Source of the DNA: Methylibium sp035762065 | Lineage (GTDB): Bacteria; Pseudomonadota; Gammaproteobacteria; Burkholderiales; Burkholderiaceae_C | DNA: 64,000 nt | Direction of reading: 5' to 3' | Assembly: GCF_035762065.1 (NCBI RefSeq) | Contig: NZ_DASTPW010000012.1 | Location: 1 to 64,000 of the forward strand | Shown here: positions 26,277 through 36,178 of the stretch, in pieces | How positions within the stretch are numbered: position 1 is the first letter of the stretch | Layout of the letters: each line of letters begins with the position of its first letter | Made by a program: the position numbers and the translations under genes | The notes under the pieces: model-generated | The model's database searches: none | What the model was told of the DNA's origin: nothing | Seen by the model: the letters and a program-made list of their open reading frames with translations, nothing else

Positions 26277-26279
<3 letters not shown>
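26196..26279 (+). repeat. Three-hairpin repeat, copy D (after the sigma-54 regulator)
   Basis: Same architecture as copies A-C, with first hairpin CCGGCTCCGCCGG (loop TCC), the CCCCCTCGAGGGGG palindrome and GCGGCGAAGCCGC. The right end GGGTGGGTCA contains the TGA stop of the minus-strand regulator gene. It fills the gap between that gene and the ExbB-like gene, where it may end or process the regulator transcript. Confidence 0.92.
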
Positions 26280-28355
<2,076 letters not shown>

Positions 28356-28480
28356 CGAAAGTCTCCTGGCGTCACGTTCGCGGCGCCCGGATCGCGGCGT
28401 CCTGCGACGGACTGCCGGGATCTTAGGCAGCGGCGCCTTCGGCGGGCATGCCTCGCTAGTCCCGACGGCAGCAGCGCCGC

Positions 28481-28511
28481 GGGAGCGAATCTGCTCCCGG
28501 CTGGAGCAGAT
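28481..28511 (+). promoter_or_regulatory. Inverted repeats, candidate upstream activating sequence for pedF-like gene
   Basis: ATCTGCTCC-N5-GGAGCAGAT (28489-28511) is a perfect 9-bp inverted repeat. It overlaps a second one, GGGAGC-N6-GCTCCC (28481-28498), giving three GGAGC/GCTCC half-sites in about 30 bp. It ends 60 bp before the sigma-54 promoter and lies in the divergent region with the activator gene, where such proteins usually bind. The CTGCTCC half-site recurs upstream of the PQQ dehydrogenase. Confidence 0.6.
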
Positions 28512-28571
28512 CGACGGTGGCAACCCCGCCCGCGAGGCCGCCGCGGGGGCTGCGCGGCGCGCCCGCGCCGG

Positions 28572-28587
28572 TGGCACAGGCGTTGCA
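28572..28587 (+). promoter_or_regulatory. Sigma-54 promoter of the pedF-like cytochrome gene
   Basis: TGGCACAGGCGTTGCA is a perfect -24/-12 element (TGGCAC-N5-TTGCA, with 10 bp between GG and GC), 33 bp before the ATG at 28621. It is the strongest sigma-54 match I found and faces away from the sigma-54 activator gene. Confidence 0.88.
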
Positions 28588-28620
28588 CCCCGGCTGCGCA
28601 TGTGTCCCCCGGAGCTTTCG

Positions 28621-29103
28621 ATGACCTTGCTTGTCCGCCCCCGCGCTCTTCCCGCATGCCTCGCGCTGCTGCTCACGCTCGCCGCGGCGGGCGCGGCCTC
28701 GGCCCACGGCGACGTCACGCCGCAAGCCGTCGACACCAAGGGCCTCGCGCCGCTCGGCGACGGCTGGCGCGCGGAGAACCCGTACCGCAAGAACGAGCTG
28801 GCGGTGAAGATCGGCGGCTCCGCCTACAACCAGAACTGCGCGCGCTGCCACGGGCTCGAGGCGATCTCCGGCGGCATCGCGCCCGATCTGCGCAAGCTCG
28901 ACGGCGAATGCGCGAGCCTGAAGGACGCGGCGAAGAAGAGCGCCTGCGTGAAGGACGCCGACGACTACTACGCGAGCGTCGTCCGCAAGGGCCGCACCCG
29001 CAACGGCGCGGTCTACATGCCGCCGTTCGAGGGCGTGCTGAACCAGGAAGCGGTGTGGGCCATCAAGAGCTACCTGGAAACGCGCCGCGAGAAGCCGCTG
29101 TGA
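28621..29103 (+). CDS. pedF: Cytochrome c-550, PedF type
   Basis: A 160-residue periplasmic cytochrome that would accept electrons from the PQQ alcohol dehydrogenase. It has a signal peptide (ACLALLLTLAAAGAASA) and one haem site, CARCH, at about residue 77. The axial Met is probably in the YMPPFEG segment near the C-terminus. The pattern YRKNELAVKIGGSAYNQNCARC and the Cys-containing insert before DADDYY fit PedF-type cytochromes. GGAG lies upstream of the ATG. The stop overlaps the GTG start of the next gene, so the two are co-translated. The dehydrogenase itself is 11 kb away but shares the promoter type. Confidence 0.88.
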   Translation: MTLLVRPRALPACLALLLTLAAAGAASAHGDVTPQAVDTKGLAPLGDGWRAENPYRKNELAVKIGGSAYNQNCARCHGLEAISGGIAPDLRKLDGECASLKDAAKKSACVKDADDYYASVVRKGRTRNGAVYMPPFEGVLNQEAVWAIKSYLETRREKPL

Positions 29104-29969
29104 CGCGCCGGCACGCCCTCGCTGCCGCGCTCGCGGCGCTCACCGCGCCCGGCGCGTGGGCGCAGGCGGCGAGCGAGGCTGCTCGCGAGACCGCGCTCGC
29201 GCGCGTGCGCCGGCAGGGCCGGCTGGTCGTCGCGGTCTACCAGGACCTGCCGCCGTTCTGCAGCGGCGAGCCGAAGGCGCCGCACGGCATCGACGTCGAT
29301 CTGGCCGGCGAGCTGGCCGCGGCGGTGGGCGTGCCGCTGTCGCTGCTCGACTTCCCGGCCGGCGAGTCGATCGGCGACGACCTGCGCAACGCCGTCTGGC
29401 GCGGCCACTACCTCGGCTGGGGCCCGGCCGACGTGATGCTGCACGTGCCGATGGAGCGCCTGCTGATCGAGGCGCACCCGCAGGTCGACGTGTTCGGGCC
29501 CTACTACCGCGAGCGGCTGATGCTCGCCTGGGACCGCGAGCGCGGCGGCGAGCCGCCCCAGGACGCCGCCGCGCTGCGTGGCCGGCGCATCGCGGTCGCC
29601 GGCCAGTCGCTCGCCGGCGCGCTGCTCGCCGGTGCCGACGGCGGGGCCCTGCGCGAGACGCTGTCGACGCGCTTCGGCGACGGCGTGAACGCCGCGCGCG
29701 CGCTCGAAGCCGGCGACGCGGAGGCCGCGGCCGGCCTCGCCTCGGAGCTGGAATCGGTGCTCGCGCGCACGCGCGCCGCGCGCGAACGCTACGCGCTCCT
29801 GCCGCTGCCGCTGGCGCGCGCGCCGCGCAACGGCTGGGTGGTCGGCTGCGCGGTCAGGCGCGGTGCCGACGACCTGGCGCGCGTGCTGCAGGACCGCCTG
29901 CTCGCGATGACCGCCGGCCCCGCGCTGCGCGAGCTGTTCGCGCGCCACGGGGTCGGCTGGCGCGGCTGA
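29100..29969 (+). CDS. Quinoprotein dehydrogenase-associated periplasmic binding protein
   Basis: The 289-residue product is a solute-binding protein of the MxaJ/XoxJ-like type found with PQQ dehydrogenases rather than with ABC permeases. It starts at GTG 29100, overlapping the cytochrome stop by 4 bp. The signal is MTRRHALAAALAALTAPGAWA and the mature part opens GRLVVAVYQDLPPFCSGEP, then GIDVDLAGELAAAVG, as in family-3 binding proteins. No permease or ATPase is nearby. Related proteins are thought to help mature or interact with the dehydrogenase; that role here is inference. Confidence 0.85.
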   Translation: MTRRHALAAALAALTAPGAWAQAASEAARETALARVRRQGRLVVAVYQDLPPFCSGEPKAPHGIDVDLAGELAAAVGVPLSLLDFPAGESIGDDLRNAVWRGHYLGWGPADVMLHVPMERLLIEAHPQVDVFGPYYRERLMLAWDRERGGEPPQDAAALRGRRIAVAGQSLAGALLAGADGGALRETLSTRFGDGVNAARALEAGDAEAAAGLASELESVLARTRAARERYALLPLPLARAPRNGWVVGCAVRRGADDLARVLQDRLLAMTAGPALRELFARHGVGWRG

Positions 29970-29973
29970 GGCG

Positions 29974-29999
29974 GCGCGGGCGGCGAGCGCAGCCCGCGC
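29974..29999 (+). terminator. Hairpin after the cytochrome/binding-protein pair
   Basis: GCGCGGGC and GCCCGCGC form a perfect 8-bp stem around a 10-nt loop, starting 4 bp after the stop. No T-run follows. It probably marks the end of the sigma-54 transcript. Confidence 0.4.
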
Positions 30000-30101
30000 G
30001 GCCATCGAACGATCTGGCCGGCTGCACGGCCGCTGATCGACCGACCGGACGCCGTGGTGCCGCGCCACGATGGCGCCGCGCTCCTACTGCTCCGCCGCGC
30101 C

Positions 30102-31835
30102 ATGTTCCGCAGCTTTCGCACCCAGTTGACCCTGCTCTTCGGCACGCTCGCCCTCGCGTTGGCGGGCGTGCTGTCGTACGAGTTCGGCAACCGCTTGACG
30201 CACCAGGCCACGAACGAGCGCGGCGACGCGCTGCGCCACCTGGCCGACGCCACCGCCGCACTGATGGCCGAGGGCCTGCACGAGCGCATGCGCGAGGTGG
30301 ATCTGCTCGCGCGCTCCAACGAGATCGCCCGCATCGGCCTCGATCCGCAGGCGTGGCGCACCGAGATCAACCGGCTGCGCAGCGGCCGCCCGCACTACGC
30401 ATGGATCGGCGTGACCGATGCCGACGGCACCGTCGTCGCCGCGAGCGACGGCCTGCTGGTCGGCGCCGACGTGTCCAAGCGGCCCTGGTTCGTCGGCGCG
30501 ACGAAGGGCGCCTACGTCGGCGACGTGCACACCGCCAAGCTGCTCGCCAAGCTGCTGCCGGCGTCGGACGACGGCGGCCCGCTGCGCTTCATCGACTTCG
30601 CCGCGCCGCTGCGCGACGCCGAGGGCCGGCTGATCGGCACGCTCGGCGTGCATGCCGACTGGCGCTGGGCGCGCGACGTGATCGCGCTGCTGCACAGCGA
30701 CGATTCGCGCGATGCGGGCGTCGAGGTGCTGATCGTCGATCGCGCGGGCAAGGTCATCCACGACCCGCAGGGCTCGGCCGCCGCCTCCGGCACCGCGCGC
30801 ACCGCCCCGGCCCTGGGCATCCAGCCGCAGATGCACGCCTGGAGCGACGGCAGCCACCTGACCGCCGCCACGCTGCTGCCGGCGCGCAGCGAGCACACCG
30901 ACATGGGCTGGTTGATCGTCGCGCGCCAGCCCGCCGCCGCCGGCCTCGCCGCGGCGCGTGCCGCGCAGCGCGCCGCCTGGGCGGTCGGCTGCCTCGTCGC
31001 ATGCGCGGCGATGGTCATCGTCTGGATCGTCGCCGGCCGCTTCAGCCGGCCGCTCGAACGCATCGCCATCGTGGCCGACCACATCCTCGACGGCGACCGG
31101 CAGGTCGCGATCCCTGTCTCGCGCGGCACGTCCGAGCTGGAACGGCTGTCGTCCTCGCTCGCGCTGATGACGCACCACCTCGTCGAGCACGGCGAGGCGC
31201 TGCAGGACGCGAACCGCGAGCTCGAGCGCCGCGTGGGTGAGCGCACCGCCGAGCTGGCGCGCGCGAACGAGGAACTGGGCCGCGCGAACGCCGACCTCGA
31301 CCACCTCGCCCATCGCGACGCGCTGACCGGCCTGGCGAACCGCCGGGCCGCCGATCACGCGCTCGCCCACATGCTGCGGCAGCACCGCCGCTACGGCCGT
31401 TCGCTGGGCGTGCTGCTGATCGACATCGACCACTTCAAGCGCGTCAACGACAGCCACGGGCATGCGGTCGGCGACCGCGTGCTGCAGGCGCTGGCGAACT
31501 GCCTGCGCGAAACGCTGCGCGACAGCGACCTGCCGGCGCGCTTCGGCGGCGAGGAGTTCCTGGTCGTGCTGCCCGAGACCGACGCCGAGGGCGTGGCCCA
31601 CGTGGCCGAGAAGCTGCGCGCGGCGATCGAGGCGCTGGCGCTGCCGTCCGTCGGCGGCATCACCGCGAGCTTCGGCGCGGCGCTCGCCGAGCAGGGCCGC
31701 GAAAGCGCCGTCTCGCTGCTGCAGCGCGCGGACGTGGCGCTGTACGCGGCGAAGGGGGCCGGCCGCAACCGCGTGCACTCGGCCGAGGCGCCGACCACCG
31801 CGTTCCTGGACAGCGCGATGCTCGAAAGCGTCTGA
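30102..31835 (+). CDS. Cache-HAMP-GGDEF diguanylate cyclase
   Basis: A 577-residue membrane sensor that would make cyclic di-GMP. An N-terminal helix (LTLLFGTLALALAGVLSYEF) and a second near residue 290 (WAVGCLVACAAMVIVWIVAG) bracket a periplasmic Cache-type domain (WIGVTDADGTVVAASDGLLV, WRWARDVIALL). A HAMP linker (FSRPLERIAIVADHIL) and a coiled segment with ELARANEEL repeats lead to the GGDEF domain. The catalytic motif is intact (FGGEEF), and the RDSD five residues before it is the inhibitory RxxD site, so feedback control is expected. An in-frame GTG/ATG slightly upstream is possible, but 30102 places the helix at the N-terminus. Confidence 0.9.
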   Translation: MFRSFRTQLTLLFGTLALALAGVLSYEFGNRLTHQATNERGDALRHLADATAALMAEGLHERMREVDLLARSNEIARIGLDPQAWRTEINRLRSGRPHYAWIGVTDADGTVVAASDGLLVGADVSKRPWFVGATKGAYVGDVHTAKLLAKLLPASDDGGPLRFIDFAAPLRDAEGRLIGTLGVHADWRWARDVIALLHSDDSRDAGVEVLIVDRAGKVIHDPQGSAAASGTARTAPALGIQPQMHAWSDGSHLTAATLLPARSEHTDMGWLIVARQPAAAGLAAARAAQRAAWAVGCLVACAAMVIVWIVAGRFSRPLERIAIVADHILDGDRQVAIPVSRGTSELERLSSSLALMTHHLVEHGEALQDANRELERRVGERTAELARANEELGRANADLDHLAHRDALTGLANRRAADHALAHMLRQHRRYGRSLGVLLIDIDHFKRVNDSHGHAVGDRVLQALANCLRETLRDSDLPARFGGEEFLVVLPETDAEGVAHVAEKLRAAIEALALPSVGGITASFGAALAEQGRESAVSLLQRADVALYAAKGAGRNRVHSAEAPTTAFLDSAMLESV

Positions 31836-31879
31836 GCGCGCCGCCGGGCGGTCGCGTCCGTGCCGGCCGCTCGCGCGGC

Positions 31880-32428
31880 TCAGTAGCTGCGCCCGCGCGC
31901 GTACTGCGCGTGCGCGCGGCGCGCCAGCGGCGTCACCGCGGCGATGCGGGCCTGCATCGCCCCGGCCTGCGCGCAGCACATCGCGATGCCCAGCGCGTCG
32001 GCCGCGTCCTTGCCGGGCGGCGCGCTCAGGCCGAGCAGCCGCGCGACCATTGCCTGCACCTGTTCCTTTTTCGCCTGGCCGTGGCCGACCACGGCCTTCT
32101 TCATCTGCAGCGCGGTGTACTCGGCCACCGGCAGCCCGGCGGACACCAGCGCCGCGAGCGCCGCGCCGCGCGCCTGGCCGAGCAGCAGCGTCGACTGCGG
32201 ATTCACGTTGACGAAGACGATCTCGACCGCCGAGGCGCTCGGCTCGTAGCGCGCGACGACCTCGCGCACGCCCTCGAAGATCAGCTTGAGGCGGCCGGGC
32301 AGGTCGCCGTTGGCGAGGCTGTCGGTCTTGATCGTGCCGCTGGCGACGTAGTGCGTGCGGCTGCCTTCGCACTCGACGAGGCCGAAGCCGGTGACCCGCA
32401 GGCCGGGGTCGATGCCGAGGATCCGCAT
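31880..32428 (-). CDS. ruvC: Holliday junction resolvase RuvC
   Basis: RuvC cleaves Holliday junctions in concert with RuvAB. The 182-residue product begins MRILGIDPGLRVTGFGLVE, whose Asp7 is catalytic. The Glu in SASAVEIVF and the C-terminal acidic pair in GKDAADALGIA complete the active site. Length fits the family (about 173-180). Neither ruvA nor ruvB follows downstream: the next gene in that direction is the convergent cyclase. purH, often next to ruvC in this order, lies 3.7 kb away on the same strand. Confidence 0.96.
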   Translation of the reverse strand: MRILGIDPGLRVTGFGLVECEGSRTHYVASGTIKTDSLANGDLPGRLKLIFEGVREVVARYEPSASAVEIVFVNVNPQSTLLLGQARGAALAALVSAGLPVAEYTALQMKKAVVGHGQAKKEQVQAMVARLLGLSAPPGKDAADALGIAMCCAQAGAMQARIAAVTPLARRAHAQYARGRSY

Positions 32429-32487
32429 GGGCCCGGATTCTAGGAAGCCGAGCCGCGCACTAGAGTGGCCGGTACCGGAGGGTCGCG

Positions 32488-33660
32488 ATGCTCGCTTCGA
32501 AGCGCCTGCTTCCTTGGCTGCTTTCCTTGCTGGGCGCGGTGCTCGCGACGGCGCTCGCCGGCTGCGCGAGCCCGCCGCCGAAGGCCGAGCCGCCGCCCGG
32601 GCTGCTCGACGACGCGCGCTTCGCGCCGCCGGCGCGGCCCATCGACGCCGGCGAGATCTTCGCGCTGAGCGAGCCGATGCAGCGCTTCCTGCGCGAGGAC
32701 ATCGCGACGCTGCGCCGCCGGCATGGCGACGTGATGGGGCTCGTCGAGGCGCTGCGCACGCGCAGCCACATCCAGCTCGACTACGACGCCGAGCGCACCC
32801 GCAACGCGAGCGAGGCTTTCGCGTCGCGCAGCGGCAACTGCCTCGCGCTGGTGGTGATGGCCACGGCCTTCGCCGACGCGCTGCGGCTGCCGGTGCGCTT
32901 CAACCTCGTGCTGATGCCCGAGACCTGGAGCCGCAACGGCGATCTCTACCTGAAGAGCGGCCACGTGAACCTGACCATCGACCCAAGCCTGCGCGAGGGG
33001 GGGCCCGGCCGCCCCGGCGCGGTGACGATCGACTTCGTGCCGCCCGAGCAGGCGCAGCGCCTGCGCAGCCGCGCGATCGGGCGCGCCACGGTGGTCGCGA
33101 TGTTCTTCAACAACCGCGCGGTCGAGGCGCTGGCGGCCGGCGGCATCGACGACGCCTATGCCTGGGCGGCCGCGGCGGTGCGCGCCGAGCCCGCGTTCGC
33201 GGCCGCCTACAACACGCTGGGCGTCGTCTACCTGCGCCACGGCGATCTCGCGCTGGCCGAGCAGGCCCTGAAGCAGGCGCTCGCGGCGGCGCCCGACGAT
33301 CTGCCGGCGCTGTCGAACCTCGCCGCGGTGGCCGACCGCCTGGGTCGGGCCGACGAAGCGCGGGCGCTGCGCAAGCGGCTCGCGGCGCTCGATCCGCACC
33401 CGCCGTTCCACTTCTTCGACCTGGGTCGCGCCGCGATGGCGCGCAACGACTTCACCGCCGCACGCGAGCTGTTCGAGCGCGAAGCCGCGCGCGACGGCGA
33501 GTACCACGAGTTCCAGTTCTGGCTCGCGCTCGCGAACCTGCGGCTCGGCGACGCGGCGCGCTTGCGCGAGCATCTGAAGCGCGCGATCCGCGCCAGCCCG
33601 GCCGGCGGCGACCGGCAGCGCTACGAGGCCAAGTTGTCGCGGCTGCGCGAAGCGCATTGA
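32488..33660 (+). CDS. Lipoprotein with transglutaminase-like and TPR regions
   Basis: A 390-residue envelope protein. Its lipoprotein signal ends LATALAGCASP. Residues about 100-175 look like a transglutaminase-type Cys-His-Asp core: SGNCLALVVMATAFADAL, then SGHVNLTIDPS with the candidate His and Asp. From about 205 onward, TPR-like helical pairs follow (AFAAAYNTLGVVYLRHGDLALAEQ and three similar units). Such Cys-protease/TPR lipoproteins occur in the Burkholderiales, but I know of no assigned substrate. It is divergent from ruvC with a 59-bp gap and convergent with the cdsA-like gene. Confidence 0.72.
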   Translation: MLASKRLLPWLLSLLGAVLATALAGCASPPPKAEPPPGLLDDARFAPPARPIDAGEIFALSEPMQRFLREDIATLRRRHGDVMGLVEALRTRSHIQLDYDAERTRNASEAFASRSGNCLALVVMATAFADALRLPVRFNLVLMPETWSRNGDLYLKSGHVNLTIDPSLREGGPGRPGAVTIDFVPPEQAQRLRSRAIGRATVVAMFFNNRAVEALAAGGIDDAYAWAAAAVRAEPAFAAAYNTLGVVYLRHGDLALAEQALKQALAAAPDDLPALSNLAAVADRLGRADEARALRKRLAALDPHPPFHFFDLGRAAMARNDFTAARELFEREAARDGEYHEFQFWLALANLRLGDAARLREHLKRAIRASPAGGDRQRYEAKLSRLREAH

Positions 33661-33667
33661 CCCCGGC

Positions 33668-33748
33668 GGCCGCCGCGGATCCGGCTTGGCCGGTCCGCCA
33701 GCGGCGCCCCCTTGACGAGGAGCGCCGAAGGCGCAACGGGGGTGGTCA
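33668..33748 (+). repeat. Three-hairpin repeat, copy E (after cdsA-like gene)
   Basis: This copy varies from A-D in an informative way. The third hairpin reads GCGCCGAAGGCGC instead of GCGGCGAAGCCGC, so both arms changed and pairing is kept. The first loop is TTG (CCGGCTTGGCCGG), while the middle stem is weakened (CCCCTTGACGAGG). The right end GGGGTGGTCA carries the TGA stop of the minus-strand cdsA-like gene. It lies in the 85-bp convergent gap with the TPR lipoprotein. Confidence 0.92.
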
Positions 33749-34795
33749 GGTCCACCAGCGCGCGGAGTGGAAGAACACCGGCGCGGCGAAGCACAGCGGC
33801 GCGACCCGATCCAGCAGCCCGACCGCGCCGGTCACCGCCGCCTGGTTGCCCCAGTGCTGCACGCCGGCGTCGCGCTTGAGCGCCTTCATCACGAACTCGC
33901 CCATCGTGCCGGCGCCGCTGGCGATGAAGGCCATCGCCGCGGCCTGGCCGGCCTTGAACGGGGTGATCCAGTACAGCAGCGCGCCGACGAAGGCGGCCGC
34001 GAAGGCGCCGACGAACCAGGCGCGGTAGCTGAAGCTCGTGCTGATCGCCCGCGCGAACGGCGCGCCCTTGAAGCGGCGCGCCGCGAGGTCCTGCACCAGC
34101 TCGGCGGTGACGACGACCACGACGAGGAAAAACACGAGGAAGGCACCGCGGTCGGCGAAGCGCGGGAACTCGAGCAGCAGCAGCGCCGGCGTGTGCGACA
34201 GGCCGTAGATGCACACGGTCAAGCCCCACTGGATCTTCGCGTTGCGCTCCAGGTAGCGCTCGGGGTCGCCGGCCAGCGCGCTGACCACCGGCACCGCGAA
34301 GAACACGTAGACCGGGATGAAGACGGTGAAGAGATCGAAGTTGCGGTTCGCGACCAGCAGGTACTGCAGCGGCAGCACGACGAAGAAGGCGAGGATCAGC
34401 GTGCGATGGTCGCCGCGGCGCGTGTGCATCAGGCTCAGATACTCGCGCAGCACGAGGAAGCTGACCAGCCCGAACAGCAGCGTCGCGCCGGCCGGCCCGG
34501 AGACCCAGGCGAGCCAGAACACCACCGCGCCGCTCCACACGGCGCGCAGTTCCCGGTGGAATGACTCACCCCCGTTGCGGCTTCGCCGCGCCCCCTCGAG
34601 GGGGCGCCGCTGGCGGCCCGGCAGAGCCGGATCCGCGGCGGCCGCTGTGCCTTCGGCGGTCTGGGTGTCCCCCCCTGCATCGTCGCGCAGCGAGTGCAGC
34701 AGCGCGGCCAGCGTCACCAGCGCGAGCACGCCGAACAGCAGCACGAACAGCAGCGCGACCTGCGTCGAGACGGGCAGGTCGCGCAGCGCGCTCAT
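33746..34795 (-). CDS. cdsA: Phosphatidate cytidylyltransferase-like protein with in-frame repeat insertion
   Basis: CdsA-family enzymes make CDP-diacylglycerol from phosphatidate and CTP in the inner membrane. The 349-residue product has about eight hydrophobic helices (VALLFVLLFGVLALVTLAAL, GPAGATLLFGLVSFLVL and others). A C-terminal region (FVMKALKRDAGVQHWG then GLLDRVAPL) matches the CDP-diglyceride signature, but the last Asp of that signature is Ala, so it is a divergent member. Residues about 51-78 are translated from repeat copy F (PALPGRQRRPLEGARR and flanks), between the first and second helices. The frame is maintained. The acyltransferase gene lies just upstream, supporting a lipid role. 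Confidence 0.82.
   Translation of the reverse strand: MSALRDLPVSTQVALLFVLLFGVLALVTLAALLHSLRDDAGGDTQTAEGTAAAADPALPGRQRRPLEGARRSRNGGESFHRELRAVWSGAVVFWLAWVSGPAGATLLFGLVSFLVLREYLSLMHTRRGDHRTLILAFFVVLPLQYLLVANRNFDLFTVFIPVYVFFAVPVVSALAGDPERYLERNAKIQWGLTVCIYGLSHTPALLLLEFPRFADRGAFLVFFLVVVVVTAELVQDLAARRFKGAPFARAISTSFSYRAWFVGAFAAAFVGALLYWITPFKAGQAAAMAFIASGAGTMGEFVMKALKRDAGVQHWGNQAAVTGAVGLLDRVAPLCFAAPVFFHSARWWT
34562..34645 (-). repeat. Three-hairpin repeat, copy F (inside cdsA-like gene, inverted)
   Basis: Relative to the other six copies this one is in opposite orientation: the + strand starts TGACTCACCCCCGTTGCGG and ends GGATCCGCGG. It has all three hairpins (GCGGCTTCGCCGC, CCCCCTCGAGGGGG, CCGGCAGAGCCGG). 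Its 84 bp equal 28 codons and keep the cdsA reading frame open through the element. No stop codon falls in the translated frame. Confidence 0.92.
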
Positions 34796-34823
34796 CGCGT
34801 GAGAGCCAACGAGCGGCGCGCGC

Positions 34824-35450
34824 TCACGCGGCCACCGCTTCCAGATCGACGACCGCCTGGCGCGCCCGTTCGAGGAACGCGCGCTTGTCCTCGCCGGCCG
34901 CGGGCCCGGCGATCGGCGCGCCGAAGGTCACCGAGCACAGGATCGGCACCGGCACCACCTCGCCCTTGGGCATCACGCGCTGCACGTTGTCGATCCACGC
35001 CGGCACCAGCACCGCCTGCGGCACCTGCTGCGCGAGGTGGAACAGCCCGCTCTTGAAGGCCTGCGGCACGCCGCTGCTGCCGCGCGTGCCTTCGGGAAAG
35101 ATCACCAGCGAGTCGCCGGCGGCGAGCGCCTCGAGCAGCGGCTCGAGCGGGTCCTGGTCGTCGCTGCGCTGTCTGACGACGTACACGGCATGGAAGACCT
35201 CGCGCGTGATCCAGTGCTTCAGCGGCGTCGCCTGCCAGTAGTCCTTCGCGGCGATCGGCCGGGTGGTGGCGCGCAGCTCGCGCGGCAGCGCGGCCCAGAT
35301 CAGCACCCAGTCGAGATGGCTCTGGTGGTTGGCGAAGTAGATGCGCTGCTCGGCCTTCGGCGGGCAGCCGTACCAGTGGCCCTGGGCGCCGGTGATGAGC
35401 CGCGCCGCGCCGGCGAGCGCGAGTTCGGCGGCGCGGACGGCGAGGGTCAC
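34824..35450 (-). CDS. plsC: 1-acyl-sn-glycerol-3-phosphate acyltransferase-like protein
   Basis: The enzyme would acylate lysophosphatidate to phosphatidate at the inner membrane, the substrate of CdsA. The 208-residue product has the catalytic NHX4D motif (NHQSHLD) at about residue 41, the glycerol-phosphate binding FPEGTR near 119, and a further PLSC-family segment (AVLVPAWIDNVQR). It lies 28 bp upstream of the cdsA-like gene and 4 bp after the outer membrane protein gene, so the three are probably co-transcribed. The symbol is by family; a paralogue of the main plsC cannot be excluded. Confidence 0.87.
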   Translation of the reverse strand: MTLAVRAAELALAGAARLITGAQGHWYGCPPKAEQRIYFANHQSHLDWVLIWAALPRELRATTRPIAAKDYWQATPLKHWITREVFHAVYVVRQRSDDQDPLEPLLEALAAGDSLVIFPEGTRGSSGVPQAFKSGLFHLAQQVPQAVLVPAWIDNVQRVMPKGEVVPVPILCSVTFGAPIAGPAAGEDKRAFLERARQAVVDLEAVAA

Positions 35451-35454
35451 CGAA

Positions 35455-36129
35455 TCAGAACTTGTAGCTCGCGCCGAAGGTCACCTGGGGCAGCACGCGC
35501 CAGTCCGCCTCGTCCTCGCGGATGCTCTGCAGCTCGGCGTCGACGTCGGCCTGCGTCAGGCCGGCCGCGGCGAAGCCCGGGCCGCTCGCGCCGCCGCTGA
35601 CCTTGGTGCGGCCGAAGAACAGGCCGACGTCGAAGATGAAGCCCCAGCCGGGCTGGGCGCGGTGGTGGCCGTAGCCGAGGCCGAGGTAGGGCATCACGCG
35701 CGGGTATTCGATCTTCACGTCGAAGCGGTCGCCGGCGGTCAGCACGAGCGTGCGCGAGCCGATCGTCACCACCTGGCCGGCGCCGCGCGCGCTCAAGTCG
35801 AGCCGCGCGTCGTGCAGGCCGACGCCGGCGGAAAGGCGGAAACCGCCCGCGCCGGGGAAGAAGTCGCCGAACAGCGCGACGCGGTCGTTGCGCAGCTTGC
35901 CGCGGTACTCGACGCCGTCGTCGTCGGTGTAGGTGTCGCGGCGGCTGCCGACGGTCATCACGTCGGCGCGCAGGCCGAAGCGGGCGTCGAGCGGCAACGC
36001 ATACCCGACGCCGCCGCCGGCGAAGCCGCCCTGGAAGTAGACGTCGCCGGCCGCGTGGGCAGAGGCGGCGGCGATCGAGGCGAAGGCGCCGAGGCAGGCG
36101 AGTCGGACGGCGGGGCTTGGGCGGTTCAT
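35455..36129 (-). CDS. Outer membrane beta-barrel protein, unknown function
   Basis: A 224-residue protein with signal peptide LACLGAFASIAAASAHA. The mature part alternates short strands with Gly and aromatic residues (GFRLSAGVGLHDARLDL, MPYLGLGYGHHRAQPGWGF), and it ends VLPQVTFGASYKF with a terminal Phe, typical of outer membrane barrels. Start MNRPSPAV has GGAGA upstream. It resembles generic Burkholderiales barrels annotated as outer membrane proteins; no substrate can be inferred. It lies between purH and the acyltransferase gene. Confidence 0.82.
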   Translation of the reverse strand: MNRPSPAVRLACLGAFASIAAASAHAAGDVYFQGGFAGGGVGYALPLDARFGLRADVMTVGSRRDTYTDDDGVEYRGKLRNDRVALFGDFFPGAGGFRLSAGVGLHDARLDLSARGAGQVVTIGSRTLVLTAGDRFDVKIEYPRVMPYLGLGYGHHRAQPGWGFIFDVGLFFGRTKVSGGASGPGFAAAGLTQADVDAELQSIREDEADWRVLPQVTFGASYKF

Positions 36130-36178
36130 CGGTGTCTCCTGGTTTCGGGTGGCTCGGACGGGCAAGGCAAGCACCCGC

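Noticed and set aside
30084..32372. A 762-residue minus-strand frame across the GGDEF gene and ruvC
   Set aside because: Its composition (Arg, His, Gln, Ala rich) is that of a shadow frame of GC-rich coding DNA; the opposite strand encodes a clear GGDEF protein and the correct frame encodes RuvC.
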